Assembly (NCBI GenBank): GCA_045576335.1
Contig: JAZNGH010000029.1
Span: 1 to 56,219, forward strand
Direction of reading: 5' to 3'
DNA: 56,219 nucleotides
DNA from: Scatosoma sp045576335
GTDB taxonomy: Bacteria > Bacillota > Clostridia > Christensenellales > Borkfalkiaceae
The notes below the pieces were generated by a model, which did no database searches, was not told the origin of the DNA, and saw only the letters and a program-made list of their open reading frames with translations. This document shows, piece by piece, positions 1 through 8,863 of the stretch (the first letter of the stretch is position 1; every line of letters starts with the position of its first letter). The position numbers were made by a program, and so were the translations under genes.

Positions 1-2082
1 AAGGACAAAGTGCAAAATTTCGACGACGTCACGTTGCGTTCGGATTACCGTTCTGTGTACGACAAAATAGGCGCGCAGGTTACTATCGATAACGTGGAGG
101 AACGCGACGGCTTGGCGTACGCCACCGTGGACGGGGTTGAATACGAATTGGGTATGGACTTTTTGTCTATGGCAATGGTGTATAACACCACGCCTACGGG
201 CGCGTACCCCGACGAGAAAGCCGTTTATAACGAGTGGTGGCGGCTGTTTATGCAGCGTTGGAATTTGCTCGTGCCCGAAGCACCGTTGTATTCCAACCAG
301 TATTACGACATTTACAACGCAAAGATTGACGAATTGAAAACCAACCCCTATTGGAGCGTGACGGAGGCAATCGTGGGTGCGCGGGTGACTACGCCCGACA
401 ACGCCGTGGTCCTTGGCAGCAACACCGACCTTTCGGGGGCGTTTCGAAATGCCTCGTTCGGTAAATCCTCGCCAGGGGCGGCAGACCTTGCCGTGCAGAC
501 CTTGACGAGCGGCTATTCTACGGTCAACACGGATAGAAACGGCGCGCTCGTATGGGCGGGAGCGGATATTTTGCGCTCGCACGAGGAAAGGGAAAACGCC
601 GACGGCACGAAAACGTTTACCATTAAAATTGCCGACGATCTCACCTTTTCGGACGGGAGCGCGATAAAGGCGGAGAATTATCTCGTTTCCGTGCTCGCGG
701 GCAGTAGCGCGGTTATGAAAGAGGCGGGCGGCGGCGATGCGGCGGGCTTGACGATTGAGGGGTACGAAGCGTTCAACGCCTATACGGGCGAGGGCGAGCC
801 CGTTCCCTTTTCGGGTGTGCGGCTTTTGGACGAATACACCTTTTCGGTGACCGTGAAAAAGGAATACGCGGACTATTATTACGCCGTGCGTTACGGCGAA
901 TTTACGCCCGCGCCGCTTGCGCTGTACCTTGGTCAGTATTCTATCAAGGACGACGGGCAGGGCGCGTATATCGAAAAGGATTTTTACGCCAAAACGGAGA
1001 AAAACGGTGTGACGGCGTATGCCAATGCTTCGACGATCGTTGCGAATATGAATGAGGTCAGCGCGGCGAAATTTCCCTATTCAGGACCGTATTATTTGGA
1101 AAATTACGACCGCTCCACGAAAACGGCTACCTTGCGCCGCAATCCCACCTACAAGGGCGATTTTCGCGGCAAAGCAACGATTGAACGCATTTCCTACGTA
1201 AAAATTATTCCCGAAACCCAGCTTGACCAGTTGCGTCAGGGCAGAGTGGACGTGCTCGCGTCCGTTACGGGCGGGGAGGAAACCAAAGCCGCGCTTGCCG
1301 TCGTGGACGGGGTAAAGTTTAAGGAAACGCATTACGACCGCGCGGGGTACGGCAAGCTCGCCTTTCGTTGCGATTTCGGTCCTACGCAATTTGCCGAGGT
1401 GCGTCGAGCTATAATGCACACGATTGACAGAAACGAGTTCGCACAGGTGTTTACAGGGGGGTACGGCAGCGTCGTGGACGCACCCTATTACGTGGGGTCG
1501 GAGGCGTATCTTGCCGTAAAGGATAGCTTAAAGCTGAATAAATACGAATACAGCGTGGAGAAAGCCAAGGACGCGCTCGTTGCGGGCGGTTGGGTTTATA
1601 ACGCCAACGGCGGAGCGTACGACGAAGCGCAAGGGGGCGTTCGGTACAAGAAATTGACCGCTTACGAAAAGACGTACAACAACCTGTCTTTTGCAGCAAC
1701 GGACAACAAATATAAAACGGTGAAGGTGGACGGAGAATATTATATGCCGCTCGTCATCAACTGGATGGGTACACAACCCAACCCCGTCACCGATCAGCTC
1801 ATCACGGCTTGGCAAAACAATCCAAACGCAAGCGCGAAAATCGGTGCGTATATCACGTACGCAAGCTCGGATATGAATTCCGCTTTATACGGAGAATATT
1901 GCCAAATGCCCGCGTACGGCTTTACCAAGGCACGCTACGGTGCGGTAAATTTCGCAACGGGCTTTACGAGCGCGGTGTACGACCAAGCCTTTTACTGGAC
2001 GATCGATCAAAGTATGTATCATAATTACAGCAGTAATTATCTTATGGACGAAGCGGACTTTTTGAGCAGTTACGACTTATAA
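1..2082 (+). CDS. Oligopeptide ABC transporter substrate-binding protein (5'-partial)
   Basis: Extracytoplasmic solute-binding protein of the SBP_bac_5 (OppA/DppA) family, expected to bind peptides and deliver them to the OppBC channel. The frame is open to the first base of the window and no signal peptide or lipobox is visible, so the true start lies upstream; the GTG at base 10 is probably internal. The stretch with 'FTIKIADDLTFSDGSAIKAE' (near residue 205) is the family signature for the ligand-binding fold, and the later 'VRRAIMHTIDRNEFAQVF' matches the usual C-terminal lobe helix. At 690 or more residues it is longer than the usual 550-600. It is followed within 25 bp by oppB, and the set oppA-B-C-D-F reads as one operon. 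Peptide specificity cannot be told from sequence; nickel or other ligands are possible in this family. Confidence 0.88.
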   Translation, partial: KDKVQNFDDVTLRSDYRSVYDKIGAQVTIDNVEERDGLAYATVDGVEYELGMDFLSMAMVYNTTPTGAYPDEKAVYNEWWRLFMQRWNLLVPEAPLYSNQYYDIYNAKIDELKTNPYWSVTEAIVGARVTTPDNAVVLGSNTDLSGAFRNASFGKSSPGAADLAVQTLTSGYSTVNTDRNGALVWAGADILRSHEERENADGTKTFTIKIADDLTFSDGSAIKAENYLVSVLAGSSAVMKEAGGGDAAGLTIEGYEAFNAYTGEGEPVPFSGVRLLDEYTFSVTVKKEYADYYYAVRYGEFTPAPLALYLGQYSIKDDGQGAYIEKDFYAKTEKNGVTAYANASTIVANMNEVSAAKFPYSGPYYLENYDRSTKTATLRRNPTYKGDFRGKATIERISYVKIIPETQLDQLRQGRVDVLASVTGGEETKAALAVVDGVKFKETHYDRAGYGKLAFRCDFGPTQFAEVRRAIMHTIDRNEFAQVFTGGYGSVVDAPYYVGSEAYLAVKDSLKLNKYEYSVEKAKDALVAGGWVYNANGGAYDEAQGGVRYKKLTAYEKTYNNLSFAATDNKYKTVKVDGEYYMPLVINWMGTQPNPVTDQLITAWQNNPNASAKIGAYITYASSDMNSALYGEYCQMPAYGFTKARYGAVNFATGFTSAVYDQAFYWTIDQSMYHNYSSNYLMDEADFLSSYDL

Positions 2083-2107
2083 GCGGTAGGCAGGTATGCG
2101 TTGAATT

Positions 2108-3124
2108 ATGTTAAAGTATGTATTGAAACGGCTATTGTATATGTTGGCGGTGCTTGCGCTTCTGTCCTTTCTTATCTTCGTGATTTACAATCTTCTGCCC
2201 GTGGATAAGGCGGCGGATATGGCAATGCAGGAGATTGCCGCGAATAAAAATTTGATTTATGCGGAACGGTATTTATACTGGCAACGCCGCTACGGTCTGG
2301 ACGGAAATTTACTGACGCGGTACTTTCGTTGGTTGGGCTTCGCGCCCTTCTACGACGGCTCGTTCAACGGGCTTTTACAGGGCAATCTGGGTACGTCGCT
2401 CGTGTACGGAAAGCCTGTCGTCGAGGTCGTTAAAGAGCCGCTTCTCAATACCGCGATACTCAACCTTTTCGCAACGCTGGCGGCGTTTGCAATCACCATT
2501 CCCTTGGGTGTATTTTGCGCACGAAAGCGCGGCAGTAAACGGGATACGGCGGTGCAAATCGGTACGATCGTGGGGTATAGTATGCCCGCGTTTATTATCG
2601 CCATTTTGTTTATTTGGCTCTTTTCCGTACAGCTCGGTATTTTCCCTGTGTCGGGAATGTCGTCTGTCGGCAAAGACTATACGGGTTTTCGTGCGTTTTT
2701 GGATAGGGCGTACCATTTCGCTTTGCCCTTAATCGTAATGACCTTTTGTTCGCTTGGCGGAATGACGCGCTACGTTCGCGCTTCTATGATCGACGCGTTG
2801 AGCTTGGATTGCGTGCGAACGGCACGGGCAAAGGGCTTAAAGGAAAGCACGGTCGTGCATTCGCACGCATTGCGGAACGCGCTCATTCCCATCGTATCCA
2901 TTGCAATCGGTTGGCTGATAGGCGTTTTTTCGGGTTCGATTATGATTGAAAATATTTTCGGTATCAACGGGATCGGCAAGGTCTATTTTGATGCGCTGAC
3001 GGCAAACGATAACGAAATCGCGCTCGCTATGCAGATGTTTTATATATTGCTCGCGCTTTTGGGAAACCTGCTCGTCGATATTTCCTACGGCTTGGTAGAC
3101 CCACGTATTCGCGTGGCGAAATAG
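2108..3124 (+). CDS. oppB: Oligopeptide ABC transporter permease OppB
   Basis: Integral membrane permease of the BPD_transp_1 superfamily, one half of the Opp/Dpp channel. It opens with a hydrophobic helix (residues about 9-28), then a long extracytoplasmic segment, then a cluster of membrane spans. The EAA loop that contacts the ATPases is visible around 'CVRTARAKGLKESTVVHSHA', followed by 'ALRNALIPIVS'. Its 338 residues are typical of OppB. It starts at ATG 2108, 25 bp after the oppA stop; the ribosome binding site is weak. The spacer contains the motif GGCAGGTATGCGTTGAA, which recurs elsewhere in the window. oppC follows almost immediately. Assignment to the family is firm; the name OppB rather than DppB or AppB is by position. 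Confidence 0.93.
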   Translation: MLKYVLKRLLYMLAVLALLSFLIFVIYNLLPVDKAADMAMQEIAANKNLIYAERYLYWQRRYGLDGNLLTRYFRWLGFAPFYDGSFNGLLQGNLGTSLVYGKPVVEVVKEPLLNTAILNLFATLAAFAITIPLGVFCARKRGSKRDTAVQIGTIVGYSMPAFIIAILFIWLFSVQLGIFPVSGMSSVGKDYTGFRAFLDRAYHFALPLIVMTFCSLGGMTRYVRASMIDALSLDCVRTARAKGLKESTVVHSHALRNALIPIVSIAIGWLIGVFSGSIMIENIFGINGIGKVYFDALTANDNEIALAMQMFYILLALLGNLLVDISYGLVDPRIRVAK

Positions 3125-3131
3125 GTTGTTT

Positions 3132-5015
3132 ATGAAAAAAGAAAACTGGTCAAAAAGATTATTCGGGCATAGCAGGGTTGCGTTCAAGCGTATGCTGCTC
3201 GGAAGCAAAGATGAGGGCGGCGAAGTAATCGAAACGCCCTCCAAGGTCGTTCGCGCGGCGTTTTTCCGTAAAAAATCGGCGGTGGTCGCGCTCGTTTTGC
3301 TAGGCTTGTTGTTTGCGTTCGTGTTTATTGCGCCTCTCTTTTTGCCTATGGATATCAATTATACCGACCCCCTGCAACAAAATATCGCGCCCGTATACAG
3401 CCTTTGCTCCGTGCCTGACAAGCTCCAAAAATCGCTTCAAAGCGCGGACGGTTTTTCGGGCTTTACGGCGGGCTTGTCCAAAGAGGGCGAGCCGTTCGTT
3501 TGGGGGAGCACGCAAGATACGCTTTTGAAGCACGATTACGGAAATATCCCAAGCGCGGTGAAAAAGGAAGGCGCGGCGTTTTTTGCGGCGGGGAAGGACC
3601 ATTTGCTTGCGCTGACGAAAACGGGCAAGCTCGTCGGTTGGGGGGATAAAAGCTGTGGACAGTACGGCTTCGAGCCCGTGCTCAACGCGCTTCCCACCCC
3701 CGAGGCGTTAAGGGAGGGAATAGAGCCTTCGCTTGTCAAACAGCTCGTTTGCGGCTATCAAGCCTCCGCGCTCGTGACAAAGTCGGGCGCGCTCTACGCT
3801 TGGGGGAATTTGAACGCCGTGAAAAACCTCGCCGATATTGCGGCTTTGGACGGCGTGGATAAAATTTCGTTCACAAACTCCGCCGCCGTGGCGTTGCGCT
3901 TGGACGGCACGGTGCATACGGGCAGGGAAAGCGTTTTCACCTCCGCCGTCAGCTCCAAAACGGGCGTACAGCCCTCTTTTAGCGGTTATCTTACGGGTAA
4001 GACGGTCAAGGAAATCGCCACGACGAACAAATGTCTTGCCGTGCTTTTGTCCGACGGCGAGCTGGTGGTTTCGGGCGTTTTCGAAAACGGAGAAAACGCG
4101 TTGCCGACCTTGCAGGACGGAGAATATTTTTTGCGCCTCGACGGCGGCGCAAGGCATTTCGTAGGCGTTACGAATTTAGGCAACGCCTACGCTTGGGGGC
4201 ATAACGCCTACGGACAATGCAATCTTGTGAAAAACGGAAAAACGGCGAGGGCGTTTGCGGGCGCATTGCAAACCTATCTCGTGGACAGCGAGGGGAATTT
4301 GTTGCAGGCGGTGGGATTAAAAGGGTATCTTATGGGTACGGACGGACGGGGCAGGGACGTGTTCACGCGTATCGTGCACGGCGGAAAGATGACCTTGACG
4401 ATCGGCGGCGTAGCCGTGCTCGTATCCTCCGTGATCGGCGTTTTGGTCGGCTGTATCGCGGGGTATTTCGGCGGGGCTGTGGATACCGTGCTTATGCGCG
4501 TGACCGAGATTTTCTCGTCCATACCCTTTTTGCCCTTTGCTATGCTGCTTTCGCAAATCATCAAATACTACAACGTCACCGAAAATATGCGAATATTTAT
4601 CATTATGCTGATTTTAGGCGCGCTGTCGTGGACGGGGCTTGCGAGAATGGTGCGAGGGCAAGTGCTTGCCGAGCGGGAAAAGGAATTCGTCACCGCCGCG
4701 CGGGCAATCGGCGTCAAGCGTTGGAAAATCGCCTTTCGGCATATTTTACCGAATATCGTGTCCGTCATTCTCGTCAGTATGACGCTGGATTTTGCGGGCT
4801 GTCTTTTGACTGAATCCTCCCTTTCCTATTTGGGCTTCGGCGTGCAACAGCCGCAACCCACTTGGGGGAATATGCTCAACGGGAGCAACAACAGCACGAT
4901 CATACAAAATTACTGGTGGCAATGGCTGTTTCCCGCGCTGTTTTTGTCCCTTGCCACGATCTGTATCAATATTATCGGCGACGCCTTGCGCGACGCCCTT
5001 GACCCGAAGAAATAA
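3132..5015 (+). CDS. oppC: OppC permease with an inserted RCC1-like beta-propeller domain
   Basis: Second permease subunit of the peptide importer, with unusual architecture. Residues about 49-71 form the first membrane helix; the C-terminal part from 'MGTDGRGRDVFTR' (near residue 400) is the normal OppC permease with EAA loop 'TAARAIGVKRWKIAFRHI'. Between them, where OppC normally has about 30 extracytoplasmic residues, lie some 310 residues built of about seven repeats of the RCC1 type, for example 'AAGKDHLLALTKTGKLVGWG' and 'YAWGHNAYGQCNLV'. The protein is 627 residues against about 300 for the family. The repeats should fold as a propeller on the outer face, next to the binding protein (inference). 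The frame is uninterrupted. A TTG at 3126 is an alternative start, but ATG 3132 is preferred. Confidence 0.92.
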   Translation: MKKENWSKRLFGHSRVAFKRMLLGSKDEGGEVIETPSKVVRAAFFRKKSAVVALVLLGLLFAFVFIAPLFLPMDINYTDPLQQNIAPVYSLCSVPDKLQKSLQSADGFSGFTAGLSKEGEPFVWGSTQDTLLKHDYGNIPSAVKKEGAAFFAAGKDHLLALTKTGKLVGWGDKSCGQYGFEPVLNALPTPEALREGIEPSLVKQLVCGYQASALVTKSGALYAWGNLNAVKNLADIAALDGVDKISFTNSAAVALRLDGTVHTGRESVFTSAVSSKTGVQPSFSGYLTGKTVKEIATTNKCLAVLLSDGELVVSGVFENGENALPTLQDGEYFLRLDGGARHFVGVTNLGNAYAWGHNAYGQCNLVKNGKTARAFAGALQTYLVDSEGNLLQAVGLKGYLMGTDGRGRDVFTRIVHGGKMTLTIGGVAVLVSSVIGVLVGCIAGYFGGAVDTVLMRVTEIFSSIPFLPFAMLLSQIIKYYNVTENMRIFIIMLILGALSWTGLARMVRGQVLAEREKEFVTAARAIGVKRWKIAFRHILPNIVSVILVSMTLDFAGCLLTESSLSYLGFGVQQPQPTWGNMLNGSNNSTIIQNYWWQWLFPALFLSLATICINIIGDALRDALDPKK

Positions 5016-5025
5016 GGAGAAAACA

Positions 5026-6045
5026 ATGCCGCTTTTGGAAGTGAAAAATTTACGCGTATGCTTCAAGACGAGAAAAGGCGTGGTGACGGCGGTAAACGGC
5101 GTTTCTTTCCGTATGGAAAAGGGAAAAACGCTCGCGCTCGTCGGGGAATCGGGGTCGGGCAAAAGCGTTTCGGCAATGAGCATACTTCGTCTTTTGGAAG
5201 AAAACGGATATATCGACGGCGGCGAAATTCTGTTCAATCAAACGGACCTTGTTAAGCTGCCTATGGAAAAAATGTACGGGGTACGCGGCAATAAAATTTC
5301 CGTCATTTTTCAAGAGCCTATGACCGCGCTCAATCCCGTTTTCACCGTCAAACGCCAGCTTTCCGAGCCATTTTTAATCCATAGAAAAATGGATAAAAAG
5401 CAGGCGGAAAAGGAAGCCCTTAAAATGCTGGAAGCGGTGCGTATTCCCAACGCCGAACGGGTGTTGAAGCAGTACGCGCATCAGCTTTCGGGGGGAATGC
5501 GGCAACGGGTTATGATTGCCATGGCACTTGCCTGCCGTCCTGAAATCTTGATTGCGGACGAGCCGACGACCGCGCTGGACGTCACCATTCAGGCGCAAAT
5601 ACTCGCGCTGATGAAGGAGCTGCAAAAACAAAACGACACCGCGATTTTGTTTATTACCCACGATTTGGGTGTGGTGAGCGAAATGGCGGACGAGGTGGCG
5701 GTGACCTATTGCGGGGAAATCGTGGAAAGCGCGCAAAAGAAGCGGATTTTTTGCGGGAAGTATTCCCACCCGTACACGGAAGCGTTGTTGCGTTCTATGC
5801 CCGGGACGGGCAAAAAGGGGGAAAGGCTGGAATGTATAGAGGGGAATATGCCCTCGCCCCTGCATTTGCCCAAGGGCTGTAAATTTTCCACGCGCTGTAA
5901 ATACCGTACGCAAAAATGTATCGACGAAGCCCCGCCCCTGTTCCCCGTGGGAAAAGAGGAGGAGGGTCAGCTCGTACGGTGTTTTTATCCCGATAAGGAG
6001 GAGAGAAGAAGTGAGCAGCACGCAAAACTTATTGTCCGTCGTTGA
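5026..6045 (+). CDS. oppD: Oligopeptide ABC transporter ATP-binding protein OppD
   Basis: Cytoplasmic ATPase that powers the OppBC channel. Visible motifs are Walker A 'GESGSGKS' (near residue 40), the signature 'LSGGMRQR', Walker B 'ILIADEPTTALD' and the H-loop 'ITHDLGVV'. The C-terminal oligopeptide-transporter region carries the cysteine cluster 'GCKFSTRCKYRTQKC', seen in OppD/DppD-type ATPases and often linked to an iron-sulfur cluster. The start is ATG 5026, with AAGGAG 7 bp upstream; the frame is open further upstream but reaches back into oppC. The 3' end overlaps oppF by 35 bp, which suggests translational coupling. Confidence 0.95.
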   Translation: MPLLEVKNLRVCFKTRKGVVTAVNGVSFRMEKGKTLALVGESGSGKSVSAMSILRLLEENGYIDGGEILFNQTDLVKLPMEKMYGVRGNKISVIFQEPMTALNPVFTVKRQLSEPFLIHRKMDKKQAEKEALKMLEAVRIPNAERVLKQYAHQLSGGMRQRVMIAMALACRPEILIADEPTTALDVTIQAQILALMKELQKQNDTAILFITHDLGVVSEMADEVAVTYCGEIVESAQKKRIFCGKYSHPYTEALLRSMPGTGKKGERLECIEGNMPSPLHLPKGCKFSTRCKYRTQKCIDEAPPLFPVGKEEEGQLVRCFYPDKEERRSEQHAKLIVRR

Positions 6046-7063
6046 TTTGAAAAAATATTATCCTATGCACAAGAGCAAAATTTTTGGCGAACGGCAGTAT
6101 TTGCGCGCCAACGACGGGATATCCTTTCATATCCGAAAGGGCGAAACCTTTGCCCTCGTGGGCGAGAGCGGTTGCGGAAAATCCACGCTCGGCAAAACGA
6201 TTTTACAGCTCGAACGCCCCACGAGCGGTTCGGTGCTCTATTACAAAGAAGAGGGGGAGGCGGTAGACCTTGCCAAGCTCGACGAAAAACGCTTGCGCCC
6301 CTTGCGAAAGGACTTGCAAATCATTTTCCAAGACCCCTATTCGTCGCTCAATCCCCGTATGACGGTGGGGCAAATCGTGGGCGAGGGCGCGCTCGTGCAC
6401 GGGTTTTACCGCCGCGGCTCTGCCGCCTTGCGTGCGTTCGTTTTGGAAATCATGCAAAAATGCGGCTTGCCGCCGCATACGCTCAACCGTTACCCGCACG
6501 AGTTTTCGGGCGGACAACGTCAACGCGTCTGCATTGCCCGCGCGCTCGCGCTTCGACCGCGTTTCGTCGTTTGCGACGAGTGCGTTTCCGCGCTCGACGT
6601 TTCCATTCAATCACAGATTTTGAACTTGCTTTCCGAGCTGAAAGAACGGGAAAAGCTGACGTATTTGTTCATCTCGCACGACCTTTCCGTCGTACGGCAC
6701 GTTTCCGATAGGCTTGCGGTGATGTATTTGGGGGAGATTGCCGAAACGGGGGATAGCGAGCGGGTATTTATCAATCCCCGTCATCCTTATACGATTGCGC
6801 TGATTAGCGCGATTCCCGCTTTACCCAACAAAAACGGGACGTTGAAGCGTCGCAAACAGATTTTGCTTTCGGGCAATATGCCCAGCCCCGTACACCCGCC
6901 CTCGGGCTGTCGCTTCCATACCCGCTGTTTTATGGCGCAAGACATCTGTCGTCGCATACCTGCCCCGCATATAGAGGTGGAAAAGGGGCATTTTGTGGCG
7001 TGTCATTTCGCGGATATTCCCACGGCGAAGAAAAGGGAAATGGCGCAAAAAAACGAAAGCTAA
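6011..7063 (+). CDS. oppF: Oligopeptide ABC transporter ATP-binding protein OppF
   Basis: Second ATPase of the importer. Motifs seen are Walker A 'GESGCGKSTLGK', Q-loop 'IIFQDPYSSLNPRM' (the DPYSSLNPR form is typical of OppF/DppF), signature 'FSGGQRQR', Walker B 'FVVCDECVSALD' and H-loop 'ISHDLSVV'. Walker B reads DEC where DEP is usual. A cysteine cluster 'GCRFHTRC' sits in the C-terminal region. The start is GTG 6011, preceded by AAGGAGGAGAG and lying inside oppD. The stop codon TAA is also the first three bases of the left repeat of a MITE; removing the element with one TA copy would regenerate the same stop, so insertion did not alter the protein. Confidence 0.95.
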   Translation: MSSTQNLLSVVDLKKYYPMHKSKIFGERQYLRANDGISFHIRKGETFALVGESGCGKSTLGKTILQLERPTSGSVLYYKEEGEAVDLAKLDEKRLRPLRKDLQIIFQDPYSSLNPRMTVGQIVGEGALVHGFYRRGSAALRAFVLEIMQKCGLPPHTLNRYPHEFSGGQRQRVCIARALALRPRFVVCDECVSALDVSIQSQILNLLSELKEREKLTYLFISHDLSVVRHVSDRLAVMYLGEIAETGDSERVFINPRHPYTIALISAIPALPNKNGTLKRRKQILLSGNMPSPVHPPSGCRFHTRCFMAQDICRRIPAPHIEVEKGHFVACHFADIPTAKKREMAQKNES

Positions 7064-7336
7064 CCAATTGAATATAATCCAAACTCGATTTTGAGTGGCG
7101 AATTTTGCCGCATATTGCGTTAAAACCCTTGCCAAACCGTCGGGTTTGTCTTCGGCTTTCGCCTTATATCCGCCTAAAATTCGCCTACTGAAAATTGCTC
7201 GCACGCAAAAGAGTGTATTTTTAGATGGATTTTGTCAAAGGCGACCGCAATCGTATCGCGTACTATAAGGGCGCATTTGGCGTAAGACACTAAAAAGACA
7301 CCTTTTGCGCGAGTTTGGATTATATTCAATTGGTTA
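7061..7336. mobile_element. MITE-like element with 27-bp perfect terminal inverted repeats
   Basis: Bases 7061-7087 (TAACCAATTGAA...AACTCG) are the exact reverse complement of 7310-7336. The unit is 276 bp and encodes no credible protein. The ends read TA-ACC...GGT-TA, so a TA target duplication, as used by IS630/Tc1-mariner transposases, is plausible. An internal inverted repeat GGCGAATTTT (7097-7106) pairs with 7176-7185. This element fills most of the 420-bp gap between oppF and the next gene; the remainder (7337-7486) holds a promoter and leader. No transposase is present in the window, so mobility would depend on a partner elsewhere. Confidence 0.82.
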
Positions 7337-7399
7337 ACAGAATAACTACGAAAAAAAAGAGATTTTTGCATAAAAAACGCAAAAGTCTTTTCTTTCGTG

Positions 7400-7429
7400 T
7401 TGACAAACGTAAAAAAAATATATTATAAT
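7400..7429 (+). promoter_or_regulatory. Sigma-A type promoter for the CNNM/CBS gene
   Basis: TTGACA (7400-7405) and TATAAT (7424-7429) are separated by 18 bp. The predicted transcript start is near 7436, about 50 nt before the ATG at 7487. The promoter lies just outside the MITE. Confidence 0.8.
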
Positions 7430-7486
7430 AGTGTATACGAGATTATATCTTGTAATAATTTTTTTTCGGAGGATATTGTAAATATC

Positions 7487-8764
7487 ATGGACCCCCTTCC
7501 CCTATCTATCGTTATCGTAGTGCTCATTCTGTTAGCTTCGTTTTTTTCGGGCACGGAAACGGCGTATTCCTGTGCGAACAGAATTAAGTTGAGAAGCATG
7601 CTCGCACTGGGCAAAAAGAACGCGAAAGCCGTTTTGCGCTTCGCGGACGAGGACTACAATAAGCTCGTTACGGCAATTCTCGTAGGCAACAATATCGTGA
7701 ATATCACGGCTTCTGCCTTGGGCACGGTATTGTTCGGTATGCTGATTGCTGACCAAAACCTTGCCGCAACGGTATCCACCGTGGTTTTGACCGTTTTGGT
7801 GCTTTTATTCGGTGAGATCACCCCCAAATATCTTGCCAGCGTTTATCCCGAAAAATTCTGCTTTATCGTCTATCCGCTGATGCAGCTTTTTTACTGGATA
7901 CTCTATCCCATCTGCAAAATTTTCGACGGCTTCAAGTGGCTTTTGACCAAGCTTTTCAAGCTCAAAAAGGACGAAACGATCACGGACGAGGAATTGATGT
8001 CGCTCGTGGACGAAGCGGAGGAGAGCGGTACGCTCAAAGAGGACGAATCGGAGCTCGTGCGCTCCGCGCTGGAATTTGACGATTTGAAAGTAGAGGATAT
8101 TCTCGTTCCCCGCGTAGACGTACACGCCGTGGAAGAGGATTTCACGATGGACGAGGTGCGCGCTGTCTTTGAAAAAACGGGATATTCGCGTTTGCCCGTC
8201 TATAAAGAAACGATTGACAACGTAATCGGTCTTATTCACGAACGCGACTTTTTCAGTAGCTATATTCGGGGCGAAAAGGAAATTTCGCATCTCGTACAGG
8301 ATATCGTGTTCACGACGGAATTTACGCGTATTTCCGTGCTCCTTAAACAGCTTCAAAAGAAAAAGATACACATGGCGGCGGTGTCCGACGAATACGGCGG
8401 CTTGGTGGGTATCGTGACCTTGGAGGATATTTTGGAAGAGCTCGTCGGCGAGATTTGGGACGAACACGACGAGGAAGAGGTACTCTTTGGCAAAATCGCC
8501 GAGGAAGAGTACTGGGTGGACGGCAAATGCTCCCTTTGCGATTTCCTCGCGCTCTACGATATGGAGGAAGAGGACGACAATTTCGAGGCGAACACCGTCG
8601 GCGGTTGGGCTTCGGAGGCGTACGGCGGAATTCCGCCCGTAGGTGCGGTGTTACAGCTTCGCAATTTGGATATCAAAATCGTAAAAGCCACCAAACAAAA
8701 GGTATTAAAGGTCCGCTCCAAGCGCGCGGACGACCCCGAGTTTGACGAAGTGGGGAAATTGTAA
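7487..8764 (+). CDS. CNNM/CBS-domain membrane protein (hemolysin-like, CorC/YtfL family)
   Basis: Membrane protein of the COG1253 family: N-terminal DUF21/CNNM transmembrane domain (residues about 1-135; 'FFSGTETAYSCANRIKLR' is the typical first-helix motif), two CBS domains (about 185-315, with 'VPRVDVHAVEEDFTMDEV' and 'VSDEYGGLVGIVTLEDILEE'), and a C-terminal CorC_HlyC domain (about 330-425). Family members are implicated in magnesium or cobalt efflux rather than haemolysis. The ATG at 7487 is preferred over upstream in-frame codons because GGAGGA lies about 13 bp upstream and the protein then begins directly with the first membrane helix. The gene is monocistronic. The substrate is not determinable here. 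Confidence 0.92.
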   Translation: MDPLPLSIVIVVLILLASFFSGTETAYSCANRIKLRSMLALGKKNAKAVLRFADEDYNKLVTAILVGNNIVNITASALGTVLFGMLIADQNLAATVSTVVLTVLVLLFGEITPKYLASVYPEKFCFIVYPLMQLFYWILYPICKIFDGFKWLLTKLFKLKKDETITDEELMSLVDEAEESGTLKEDESELVRSALEFDDLKVEDILVPRVDVHAVEEDFTMDEVRAVFEKTGYSRLPVYKETIDNVIGLIHERDFFSSYIRGEKEISHLVQDIVFTTEFTRISVLLKQLQKKKIHMAAVSDEYGGLVGIVTLEDILEELVGEIWDEHDEEEVLFGKIAEEEYWVDGKCSLCDFLALYDMEEEDDNFEANTVGGWASEAYGGIPPVGAVLQLRNLDIKIVKATKQKVLKVRSKRADDPEFDEVGKL

Positions 8765-8799
8765 GCGAAAGAATAACGCAATTTCTTGAAAAATAATCC

Positions 8800-8828
8800 T
8801 TGCATTTTTAAGACTTTCGGCGTATAAT
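8800..8828 (+). promoter_or_regulatory. Promoter of galE
   Basis: TTGCAT (8800-8805), a 17-bp spacer and TATAAT (8823-8828). The ATG of galE is 35 bp downstream, with TAGGAGAAG as ribosome binding site. Confidence 0.78.
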
Positions 8829-8863
8829 CAAATTACAAAGATATTTTTAATAGGAGAAGCTAT

